Part shown: positions 6,398 to 12,798 of the stretch, piece by piece
How the letters are laid out: each line of letters opens with the position of its first letter
Numbering within the stretch: position 1 is the stretch's first letter
Assembly: GCA_937895985.1 (NCBI GenBank)
Contig: CALBKL010000103.1
Coordinates: 1 to 12,798, forward strand
Direction of reading: 5' to 3'
DNA length: 12,798 nucleotides
Origin: an uncultured Solobacterium sp.
GTDB taxonomy: Bacteria > Bacillota_I > Bacilli_A > Erysipelotrichales > Erysipelotrichaceae
Notes under the pieces: model-generated
What the model was told of the DNA's origin: nothing
The model's database searches: none
What the model saw: the letters and a program-made list of their open reading frames with translations, nothing else
Position numbers and translations under genes: made by a program

Positions 6398-7747
6398 TTA
6401 TGCGTTTAATTTCTTTTCGATATCTTCAATATCGTTCTTTAACTTCTCTAAGAAAGCTTTCTTTTCTTCAACTTGACGTTGAATACTACGAATTCTCTCA
6501 TAGTCACTTGTTTCATATTCCTGTTCTTGAAGTCTATTGATTTCTTCTCTTACGACTGGAAGTTGTGACTTCTTGTAGTCGAAGGCTTCCTGCAGACGCT
6601 TTTGACTATCTTCACGCTTACCATTCCAGAATACTTCTTTTGCCTGTGTAAATGTATCCCACAACGCATCATTCTGATCACTTCCAGAATATCCAGCAGC
6701 ACGCCATTCCTTATCTAATGCCTTCATGCGATCTGTCTTTTCACGACCATAATCCTTTGTAGCAGCGATTGTCTTCGCTTCTTCAATTAAGGCATTCTTG
6801 ACACGAATACTCTCCTTCTGCTTTTCATCACGCTCTGTGAAGAACGCTGTTCTTTCATCATAGAAGCCCTGACGAGATGCGTTAAATGCATTCCAAAGTT
6901 CGTCATCCTTATCACGGCCCGCACTACCAATTGCCTTCCATGCATCCATGAGATCATTCATCTTTTCAGATGTCTCACGGAAGTTACCAGTCTTCTTAGC
7001 AAGCTCTTTTGCTTGCTTGATTAAATCAAGCTTCTTTTCTTCATTTTCAGAATGTACTTGTGTTAGATTATCAAAATAGTTACGACGCTTATCATTGAAT
7101 TGGTTACGATAGCCCTTAAACTGTTCCCATAAGGAATCATCTTCTACACCTGCACTACCAAGTGTTTCCCATTCATCCTGTAAATTTCTAAATTCTGCCT
7201 GTGTTTCCTTCCAGTTTGTGGAATCTGCTAAACTAGCAGCCTTTTCAATTAACTTCTTTTTTTCTTCTGCATTTGCGCTTTGACGCTGACTTCTAGCATT
7301 GAACTTTTCTAAAGTCTTACTAAACCAAATTGCATACTCTTCATCTTTTGGAGTATTCCAGTTTTCGATTGCTTCAAATTGCTTACGAATTTCTTCAAAC
7401 TCTTCTACTGTTGAAATATTCTCTGCTTGACGGCATAGTTCCTGTTTCTTACGAAGATCATTCTCCATATCTTCAAGTGCAGTATCATTATGAGAAGTAC
7501 CGTATTCGATGCCACCGCCTAAATACGCTGGTTTTTGCCAAGAGAACATTCTATATTCTCCATTTGTTTCAATACCAAACCATCTACCATGGCCATCATT
7601 CTGATCATCTTTTGGTAATACAAAATTACCATTTTCATCCTTTGCGCCGTATAAAACTTCAACAACCTTACCCTCAAAAGTCTTATGTGCTTTAAAGCTG
7701 ACCTTTGCTAATTTCTCATCAAATCCTTCTAACGTTTTCCAATTCAT
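6398..7747 (-). CDS. DUF349-repeat protein with a distinct N-terminal domain
   Basis: This 449-aa, highly charged, soluble protein has no signal peptide. Residues 1-90 form a small domain I do not recognise, rich in Gly, Trp and Asp (HGRWFGIETNGEYRMFSW near 53-70). A degenerate repeat follows (about 94-151), then three clear DUF349 repeats (about 162-228, 238-305, 316-383), each with Trp, then G(S/Y)xG, Asp-rich residues, LW and a terminal FxxxR (W193/GSAG/LW207, W270/GSAG/LW285, W348/GYSG/LW363). Residues 384-449 are a predicted coiled coil. DUF349 proteins are helical; their biochemical role is not well established. The start has an excellent AGGAGG site about 8 nt upstream. The gene follows tetR by 60 nt and may have its own promoter. 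Confidence 0.9.
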   Translation of the reverse strand: MNWKTLEGFDEKLAKVSFKAHKTFEGKVVEVLYGAKDENGNFVLPKDDQNDGHGRWFGIETNGEYRMFSWQKPAYLGGGIEYGTSHNDTALEDMENDLRKKQELCRQAENISTVEEFEEIRKQFEAIENWNTPKDEEYAIWFSKTLEKFNARSQRQSANAEEKKKLIEKAASLADSTNWKETQAEFRNLQDEWETLGSAGVEDDSLWEQFKGYRNQFNDKRRNYFDNLTQVHSENEEKKLDLIKQAKELAKKTGNFRETSEKMNDLMDAWKAIGSAGRDKDDELWNAFNASRQGFYDERTAFFTERDEKQKESIRVKNALIEEAKTIAATKDYGREKTDRMKALDKEWRAAGYSGSDQNDALWDTFTQAKEVFWNGKREDSQKRLQEAFDYKKSQLPVVREEINRLQEQEYETSDYERIRSIQRQVEEKKAFLEKLKNDIEDIEKKLNA

Positions 7748-7793
7748 TGTAATTCCTCCTGTTTGTCGTGTAATACGAAAATCTCTATTAAAT

Positions 7794-7822
7794 ATTATAC
7801 ATGATAATTAAAGTGTTTGATG
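7794..7822 (-). promoter_or_regulatory. Candidate promoter of the DUF349 gene
   Basis: On the minus strand a perfect TATAAT (7799-7794) precedes the DUF349 gene by about 47 nt. The hexamer 17 nt further upstream (CATCAA, 7822-7817) is a weak -35 and lies partly within the 3' end of tetR. The call rests on the -10 alone. Confidence 0.4.
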
Positions 7823-8341
7823 TTCACGTTTAACATGTTCGTAAACAATTTTCGCCACATCTTCAACATTTTCCTTCTTACCATTGCGCATCCAAACCGT
7901 ATAGATATTAAATAGTGCTCCTGAATAATAATACAAATGATATCTACGTAACTCATCTTCACCCTGCTCAAAGACATAACTATCGATATAGTAATTCAAT
8001 CCATCTTGTAGGATAGAGGATAAATTTGACTGGTCTAAACATTCAATAAAGCTCTCGTAATTACAGAAATATAAAAATCCCGCAAGAATCATTTCATACG
8101 AACGTACTTTTAAATCCTTCGCTTTTTGTACGCGGACAAACTCATCTACGATCATCTTCATATAATCGCTGAATATCTCTCGCTTACTACTATAATTTCG
8201 ATAATACGTCATACGAGATACACCAGCCATACGGCAAATTTCCGTAACGGAAATATCATCATATGCCTTTGTTTCCATCAAGCGTATCAGCGCCTCACTA
8301 ATACATTGACGATTAAATGCATTTTGTTGTTCCTGTTGCAT
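7808..8341 (-). CDS. TetR/AcrR family transcriptional regulator
   Basis: This 177-aa regulator has the N-terminal TetR helix-turn-helix at about residues 30-57 (ISVTEICRMAGVSRMTYYRNYSS with the trailing KREIF), followed by an all-helical C-terminal region that would bind a ligand and mediate dimerisation. The reading frame extends to 8470, but those 43 extra residues cover the upstream terminator and are non-coding in character. The ATG at 8341 has AGGAGAA at the right distance and begins the typical TetR N-terminus. It lies between the Mg2+ ATPase gene and the DUF349 gene, all on one strand, so it could regulate itself, the DUF349 gene or the MATE operon. The ligand and targets are unknown. 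Confidence 0.92.
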   Translation of the reverse strand: MQQEQQNAFNRQCISEALIRLMETKAYDDISVTEICRMAGVSRMTYYRNYSSKREIFSDYMKMIVDEFVRVQKAKDLKVRSYEMILAGFLYFCNYESFIECLDQSNLSSILQDGLNYYIDSYVFEQGEDELRRYHLYYYSGALFNIYTVWMRNGKKENVEDVAKIVYEHVKREHQTL

Positions 8342-8360
8342 AAATTCTCCTGATAGTTGT

Positions 8361-8369
8361 ATTTTAACA
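8361..8369 (-). promoter_or_regulatory. Extended -10 promoter of tetR
   Basis: The minus strand reads TGTTAAAAT (8369-8361), an extended -10 (TGn plus TAAAAT), about 20 nt before the tetR ATG. No convincing -35 is visible. The segment just upstream contains the imperfect AT-rich palindrome ATATCGAAATAT, which could be an autoregulatory operator, but this is weak. Confidence 0.45.
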
Positions 8370-8415
8370 TATTTCGATATCTTCCTACTATGTCCAATCC
8401 CCATCAAGCACCAAC

Positions 8416-8451
8416 AAAAAGAATATTGAAACCAATCGATTCCAATATTCT
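8416..8451 (-). terminator. Intrinsic terminator of the Mg2+ ATPase gene
   Basis: On the minus strand a 12-bp stem (8451-8440 with 8431-8420, one G-T wobble) has an 8-nt loop and is followed by a T-run (8420-8416). It lies 9 nt after the ATPase stop codon, so it separates that gene from tetR. Confidence 0.85.
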
Positions 8452-8460
8452 CTCGTTTAT

Positions 8461-11148
8461 TTATAACCAAGAACCATATTTCTTGATATAGAACTTCTTC
8501 ACGATTTCAATCGTAGTACTATAGAGTGCCAAGATAATAATCAAATAAACAAAGTATTCAAACGGCATTTCTGTAAATACAGTATTCTTTAGATTATCAA
8601 ATAAATATGGAATTGAAATACCTACAAAGATACCAAATGCAGATGCAAGAGCTAGTCTAGAATCACACTTTGAATCAATGATAGGTCGCTTTGATGTACG
8701 TATAAACTGTACAATCAAAATCTGAGAAATCAACCCTTCAATAAACCAGCCAGTCTGGAAGTAATTCTGCATGGCTAGTGTATTGTACCCTAAGATAAAC
8801 CATAATACCAAGAACGTCAGTACATCAAATACAGATGAGAAACCACCCATGACATTCATGAATGACACAAGTGAAGCACTATTCCACTTATGTGGTATTT
8901 GTAAGAATTCATCATCGACGTTATCCCACGGAATCGCAATCTGTGTAAAGTCATAAATCAAATTCTGAATCAAAATCTGTAATGGCAACATCGGTAAGAA
9001 TGGTAAGAAGATTGAGGCAATGAGTACAGAGAATACATTACCAAAGTTACTGGATAATGCCATCTTCATATACTTCAAGATATTTCCATAAATACGTCTA
9101 CCTTCATAAATACCATTGAGAATAACCGTCAAACTCTTCTCCAACAGGATAATATCCGCACTCGCTTTTGCAACATCAGTACCATTATCCACTGAAATAC
9201 CTACATCCGCATCGTGTAGACTAGGCGCATCATTTACACCATCACCCATATAACCAACTACATGACCATTATTGCGTAACGTATCCACAACACGCTTCTT
9301 TTGCATTGGTGATAAGCGTGCAAAGATATCATTCTTCTCCACTACAGAAGATAATTCCGCATCATTCATATTCTCTAAATCAGAACCTGTAACAGCACTT
9401 TGATCGCCAACCTTCATACCAACAAGCTTGCATACATGTTCGACGACAACAGGCGCATCACCAGATATAACCTTTACATGTACACCAGCATCATACAAAC
9501 CACGAATTGCTTCTTTTGCATCTGGTTTTGGTGGATCGAGGAAGGCAATAATACCCAAGAATGTCATATTTGTTTCATCTTCCGCATGGAAGACGGTTGT
9601 ATCACCTACATTTTTCTTCTTTGCGGCAACACCAATGACATGCATGCCTTCTTTATTTAATTCTTCCGCAAGAGCGTTGATTTTCGCAAGATCCTCTTCG
9701 TGAATATCCATGTATTCCTTCTTCACGCGAATACGACTACAACACTCTAATACAGACTCCAAAGCACCCTTTGTAATAAGTACCTCATCCTGTGGCATCG
9801 GAAGAATTTCTTCAACATTTCCACCCAAGTGTTCACCACCCGGATTAGAAATCAAAACACTCATTCTACGACGTTCAAAGTCATATGGAATCTCATCAGA
9901 CTTCACATAACCACCAGCGTATTTATGCGCATCATTCTCTTCGCCATAGGCTAAGATTGCACGGTCAATCAGATTCTTAACTCCCGTAGAGTAGTATGCA
10001 TTCATCCATGCATAATTTAATACTAAATGTGAATCCTCACCATTTACATCAAGATACTTCTGAAGTACAACATGATCCATCGTTAGTGTACCAGTCTTAT
10101 CGGTACATAGAACATCAATGGCACCTAGATTTTGAATCGCAGACATATTCTTAACAATTGTCTTCTTCTTTGCTAGGAATTTAGCACCCTTGGCAAGTGT
10201 TCCGTTAACAATCATCGGTAACATACCTGGTGTAATACCTACCGCAACAGAGATAGAAAATAAGAACGCTTCTAACCAATTCTTCTTCACCAAACCATTA
10301 ATTAATAACACGAAGATAACTACTACAACCATGTAAGTAATTAAGATTCTTGTAATCTTCGACAAACTCTTATCAAAATCCGTCTCTTTCTTCTTTGTAT
10401 GAATTGTAGAAGAAATCTTACCTAGATAAGAACTTTTACCGGTACGTACTACAACACCAACACCTGTACCGGAATTTACAGTAGAACCACCCAAACAGAT
10501 ATTGTTTAACTCTGCCGCATTGACGGTTCTATCATCAACACCTTTATATTTTTCAACTGGAATAGATTCCCCTGTAAAGGCAGAAACAGAAACGAATAAG
10601 TCCTTACTTTCAAGAAGATATAAGTCACCACTGACAATATCTCCAGACCCAATCAATTGAATATCACCAGGAACCACTTCTTCCACCGGTACTTCTCTTA
10701 CCTCAGTACCATTTTCCGTTGGAACCTGAATTCTAACCGTATCATGCTCCATCTCTTTTAACTTCTGCATATCACGGTAAGAACCATAGTCTTGGAAGAA
10801 ACGAATTACTGCACTCATACATGCTAGTGCAAGAATAATTGTTCCAGATAAGATATCCGACTCCACAACAAAAGTCACAATAGCTAATACAAGTAAAACG
10901 ATAATAAACGCATCCGCAAAACTATGTACAAGGAAATACGCCCAACTATGTTTCTGCATCGCAGATAAATCATTATAGCCGTACTTCTCTAATCTCTCTT
11001 CTCTTTCTTCATCGCTAATACCATTTCGTGTACAAGCTAATTCCTGTAGAAGACTAGATTCCTCTGTTTTCGCAATCTGTTGAAACTCTTGTTCAACACC
11101 AGTCGATTTAGGTGTAGGGCCTAACTTCTTCTCATTATTTAGAATCAT
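8461..11148 (-). CDS. mgtA: MgtA-type magnesium-importing P-type ATPase
   Basis: This 895-aa P-type ATPase is of the MgtA/MgtB (P3B) class, which drives Mg2+ influx across the cytoplasmic membrane using ATP. Visible parts are the actuator motif TGES (192-195), the M4 segment GITPGMLP (304-311), the phosphorylation site CTDKTGTLT with Asp350, KGALE in the nucleotide-binding domain, the hinge MGDGVNDAPSL (634-644), and the MgtA-type C-terminus with LPLQILIQNLIYDFTQIAIPWDNVDDE and SGxFIEGL-like features (TGWFIEGLISQ). Length and end match E. coli MgtA. The Glu that E. coli MgtA has in TPEMLP is Gly308 here. The start has GGAGG 7 nt upstream. The gene is monocistronic, with its own promoter and terminator, and its leader is too short for a magnesium riboswitch. 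Confidence 0.94.
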   Translation of the reverse strand: MILNNEKKLGPTPKSTGVEQEFQQIAKTEESSLLQELACTRNGISDEEREERLEKYGYNDLSAMQKHSWAYFLVHSFADAFIIVLLVLAIVTFVVESDILSGTIILALACMSAVIRFFQDYGSYRDMQKLKEMEHDTVRIQVPTENGTEVREVPVEEVVPGDIQLIGSGDIVSGDLYLLESKDLFVSVSAFTGESIPVEKYKGVDDRTVNAAELNNICLGGSTVNSGTGVGVVVRTGKSSYLGKISSTIHTKKKETDFDKSLSKITRILITYMVVVVIFVLLINGLVKKNWLEAFLFSISVAVGITPGMLPMIVNGTLAKGAKFLAKKKTIVKNMSAIQNLGAIDVLCTDKTGTLTMDHVVLQKYLDVNGEDSHLVLNYAWMNAYYSTGVKNLIDRAILAYGEENDAHKYAGGYVKSDEIPYDFERRRMSVLISNPGGEHLGGNVEEILPMPQDEVLITKGALESVLECCSRIRVKKEYMDIHEEDLAKINALAEELNKEGMHVIGVAAKKKNVGDTTVFHAEDETNMTFLGIIAFLDPPKPDAKEAIRGLYDAGVHVKVISGDAPVVVEHVCKLVGMKVGDQSAVTGSDLENMNDAELSSVVEKNDIFARLSPMQKKRVVDTLRNNGHVVGYMGDGVNDAPSLHDADVGISVDNGTDVAKASADIILLEKSLTVILNGIYEGRRIYGNILKYMKMALSSNFGNVFSVLIASIFLPFLPMLPLQILIQNLIYDFTQIAIPWDNVDDEFLQIPHKWNSASLVSFMNVMGGFSSVFDVLTFLVLWFILGYNTLAMQNYFQTGWFIEGLISQILIVQFIRTSKRPIIDSKCDSRLALASAFGIFVGISIPYLFDNLKNTVFTEMPFEYFVYLIIILALYSTTIEIVKKFYIKKYGSWL

Positions 11149-11178
11149 ATCTCCACCTCCTTTTTCATTTACACATCA

Positions 11179-11207
11179 ATCTTAGTTACTTTCACACTGT
11201 ACGTCAA
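11179..11207 (-). promoter_or_regulatory. Promoter of mgtA
   Basis: The minus strand has TTGACG (11207-11202), a 17-nt spacer and TAAGAT (11184-11179), a close match to the vegetative sigma consensus. Transcription would start near 11172, leaving a 5' leader of about 24 nt that carries only the ribosome binding site. Confidence 0.75.
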
Positions 11208-11220
11208 TGAATAATCCATC

Positions 11221-11245
11221 AAAAAAAGTCACAACAAGTTGTGAC
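11221..11245 (-). terminator. Strong intrinsic terminator after the HTH-GNAT-kinase operon
   Basis: The stem GTCACAAC/GTTGTGAC (11228-11235 with 11238-11245) is followed on the minus strand by seven T residues (11227-11221). It lies 9 nt after the kinase gene stop and insulates mgtA from the upstream operon. Confidence 0.9.
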
Positions 11246-11254
11246 AAATAACAG

Positions 11255-11743
11255 CTATTTTAATGACTCTAAATACCGGTTGGCATCTAAACGAGAACAA
11301 AAGATATGAATGTCCTTTCCCTTATATTTTGAAAGAAGATTTAAAACTTCCGGTCTATCTTCCTTCTCATAATTTTTGACAAATTCAATCAAATCTTCAT
11401 CAACTTCATCTTCTACCCATGGCATATCAGTACGAACCTTACCAACGCGTCCATAAATGCCTTGTATACACACATCCACTGGATAATCCAAGAAGAATAC
11501 AGTATCACATGCTTGCATACGCATTTCCATAGAAGAACCATAATTTCCATCTATAATCCAAGAATCCTTTTGAATCACATCCTGAACTCTCTTTAAGAAT
11601 ACTTCTTTTTCCACCGTAGTCTTATCCGCATTCCAATTTAACTGATCTAAGTGAAACAAAGGGATTCCCGTACATGCATGTAACTGTCTTGCAAATGTAC
11701 TTTTACCACTACCACAACATCCTATTATAATTACTTTCTTCAT
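11255..11743 (-). CDS. P-loop NTPase, adenylate-kinase-like (FlaR/topology-modulation type)
   Basis: This 162-aa protein has an N-terminal Walker A motif GCCGSGKS (8-15) directly after the first beta strand, as in small nucleoside/shikimate-kinase-like P-loop proteins. LDQLNW (32-37), WIIDGNYGSSMEMRM (62-76) and TVFFLDYP are typical of the family often labelled FlaR or DNA topology modulation protein. The substrate of this family is not established and the label should not be taken as a function. It starts 5 nt after the GNAT stop codon, sharing AGGT as a ribosome binding site, so it is the third gene of the operon. The length is normal and the frame intact. Confidence 0.85.
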   Translation of the reverse strand: MKKVIIIGCCGSGKSTFARQLHACTGIPLFHLDQLNWNADKTTVEKEVFLKRVQDVIQKDSWIIDGNYGSSMEMRMQACDTVFFLDYPVDVCIQGIYGRVGKVRTDMPWVEDEVDEDLIEFVKNYEKEDRPEVLNLLSKYKGKDIHIFCSRLDANRYLESLK

Positions 11744-11748
11744 ATTAC

Positions 11749-12267
11749 CTATTCATCCCGGTCCTTGTAATAACATAATAAATCAACAGGTCCGTATACA
11801 GCATGATTAAATGCCTTATGTTCCTTTCCTTCATACACAAAGCCTAGCTTCTCAATTAAATGTTGTGAGGCTTTGTTGTACGGAAAACAGGATACGCTAA
11901 ACATCTGTACTAAATGATTTGTAAAATAATATTCTATGACTGCATGTACTGCTTCATACGTATATCCTTTTCTTCGATAGTTTGGATTCATTACAAACCC
12001 TAACTCGTAGGAAGCGACTGCTCTTGCATCGTCTTGAAGGTTAATCATACCTATCATCTTTTGGTTTTCCTTCAAGATAATACTAAATCTTCTTTGTGCA
12101 CTAAGGATTTCCATTAACGCAAGATATTCTTTATCCTGTCCCTTGCAAGCATGATAACCACCATCATCTAAACTTGTCTGTTCATCTGACATTATTTCAA
12201 ATAGATCATCTTTATCTGAGAATACAAATTTTCGTAGAATTAAGCGTTCAGTTTCAATACTATCCAT
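11749..12267 (-). CDS. GNAT family N-acetyltransferase (RimJ/RimL-like)
   Basis: This 172-aa protein has the RimJ/RimL-type GNAT layout: TERLILRKF near the N-terminus (6-14), YELGFVMNPNYRRKGYTYEAVHAVIEYYF (87-115) containing the acetyl-CoA pyrophosphate-binding loop (RRKGYTYEA), then NKASQHLIEKLGFVYEG (131-147). It would transfer an acetyl group from acetyl-CoA to an amine of a protein or small molecule; the acceptor cannot be read from sequence. The ATG at 12267 is preferred over a TTG at 12303: it lies 1 nt after the stop of the upstream HTH gene, with AAGGGA about 7 nt upstream, indicating translational coupling. It is the middle gene of the operon. Confidence 0.88.
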   Translation of the reverse strand: MDSIETERLILRKFVFSDKDDLFEIMSDEQTSLDDGGYHACKGQDKEYLALMEILSAQRRFSIILKENQKMIGMINLQDDARAVASYELGFVMNPNYRRKGYTYEAVHAVIEYYFTNHLVQMFSVSCFPYNKASQHLIEKLGFVYEGKEHKAFNHAVYGPVDLLCYYKDRDE

Positions 12268-12268
12268 A

Positions 12269-12736
12269 TTATTTCCCTTTTGTATTTTCATATCCTGTTT
12301 CAAAACTAAATACTCCTGTATTGATTTTAAAATTTATATTGAACTTACGTTGGCTAGAACCTTCTTTGTTCTCTCTTTCCATAAGTGCTTTACCACGTGA
12401 AGTAACAGTTGCACTTGGAAGTTCTTTCTCTAATTGATGCACGTCAAAAGAAGAAACCATCGCATTTTCAATGAGGTACTTATATCCCTCTACTAATTCT
12501 TTCTCACTGATACCCCATTTGATATGTTTATATACCACACCTTCTTTGAGTTGGTTAATCATATCCATCAGATAACAAAGTCGAAAACGTGAGACTGGGG
12601 GCTTTTCACATTCATTAGGAATAATCCATCTTCCTCTTTCATCTTTCTCTGCCAGTGGTATAACTCCATCCGCACATAACTTCGTTACCGTCTTAACAGA
12701 ACATTCCCATTTGCTAGCAGCTTCTTTTGTGTTCAT
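12269..12736 (-). CDS. Helix-turn-helix protein with a second winged-helix-like segment
   Basis: This 155-aa protein begins with an excisionase/MerR-type HTH (NTKEAASKWECSVKTVTKLCADGVIP with RGRWIIP, residues 2-41). Residues about 50-120 are helical and contain an element resembling a winged-helix end (ATVTSRGKALMER), so a second DNA-binding module is possible. The last 25 residues are beta-rich (FNINFKINTGVFSFETG). The function is not known; a transcriptional regulator of its own operon is the simplest reading. AGGAG lies about 8 nt before the ATG. The gene is followed by the GNAT gene after a 1-nt gap. Confidence 0.75.
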   Translation of the reverse strand: MNTKEAASKWECSVKTVTKLCADGVIPLAEKDERGRWIIPNECEKPPVSRFRLCYLMDMINQLKEGVVYKHIKWGISEKELVEGYKYLIENAMVSSFDVHQLEKELPSATVTSRGKALMERENKEGSSQRKFNINFKINTGVFSFETGYENTKGK

Positions 12737-12759
12737 AATTGTATCTCCTGTATATTCAA

Positions 12760-12780
12760 ATTATAGCATTTCCCAGGAAA
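12760..12780 (-). promoter_or_regulatory. Extended -10 promoter and small palindrome upstream of the HTH gene
   Basis: The minus strand carries TGCTATAAT (12768-12760), a full extended -10, 23 nt before the HTH gene ATG. Immediately upstream, within the spacer, is the inverted repeat TTTCC-CA-GGAAA (12769-12780 on the plus strand). No good -35 is visible, as is common for extended -10 promoters. The palindrome is a candidate operator for the HTH protein. Confidence 0.6.
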
Positions 12781-12798
12781 ACAAAAGATACTCTCTCG

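Noticed and set aside
7330..7695. 121-codon open frame on the plus strand opposite the DUF349 gene
   Set aside because: It lies entirely antisense to a well-supported repeat protein, has no recognisable domain, and its composition reflects the opposite strand.
8342..8470. 43-residue N-terminal extension of the TetR regulator
   Set aside because: It would translate through the mgtA terminator and the tetR promoter; the ATG at 8341 has a good ribosome binding site and gives the normal TetR start.
9400..9910. Plus-strand open frames opposite mgtA
   Set aside because: They overlap the conserved ATPase core on the other strand and show no family signature.
1..12798. tRNA, rRNA, CRISPR, insertion sequence, phage or toxin-antitoxin elements
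   Set aside because: None could be supported on either strand by reading; there are no repeat-spacer arrays, transposase motifs or cloverleaf-like sequences, and intergenic gaps are short.

Overview
The window is AT-rich and gene-dense, with short intergenic gaps, AGGAGG-type ribosome binding sites and compact hairpin-plus-U terminators. This points to a low-GC Gram-positive (Firmicutes/Bacillota) chromosome. The gene content (B. subtilis-type PyrR, zinc-less MsrB, NrdI, a lone ECF S component, multi-repeat DUF349 protein, secreted protein with an InlB-type repeat and a KTxD-type C-terminal anchor) would fit an Erysipelotrichia-like or related gut/oral Firmicute, but that placement is inference. 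No tRNA, rRNA, CRISPR array, transposase or phage gene is visible.

Layout. Positions 1-189 are non-coding and hold a run of inverted repeats in front of a large secreted surface protein gene (190-1953, +). That gene ends at a perfect hairpin shared with the convergent msrB (2006-2485, -). pyrR (2543-3079, +) is divergent from msrB and convergent with an orphan nrdI-like gene (3109-3471, -). From nrdI to the right edge everything lies on the minus strand. In transcription order, starting from the right edge, this is: (i) an operon of HTH regulator, GNAT acetyltransferase and P-loop kinase-like protein (12736 to 11255), with an extended -10 promoter and a strong terminator; (ii) an MgtA-type P-type ATPase (11148-8461), with its own near-consensus promoter, short leader and terminator; (iii) a TetR regulator (8341-7808), followed by a DUF349-repeat protein (7747-6398); (iv) after a U-poor hairpin, a MATE exporter (6343-4994), an ECF S component (4981-4346) and a class I methyltransferase (4353-3553) that overlaps the S-component gene by 8 nt; (v) nrdI.

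How the genes may work together. Most are housekeeping or accessory functions: methionine sulfoxide repair, pyrimidine regulation/salvage, RNR cofactor maturation and Mg2+ uptake. Two groups look like small functional units not fully explained by known families: the MATE / ECF S component / methyltransferase operon, which pairs an importer subunit, an exporter and a modifying enzyme, and the HTH / GNAT / kinase operon, whose regulator appears to carry two DNA-binding-like segments. No clearly new defence or mobile system is visible. The most checkable oddities are the Gly in place of Glu in the M4 motif of the Mg2+ ATPase, the N-terminal domain fused to DUF349 repeats, and the degenerate surface anchor.
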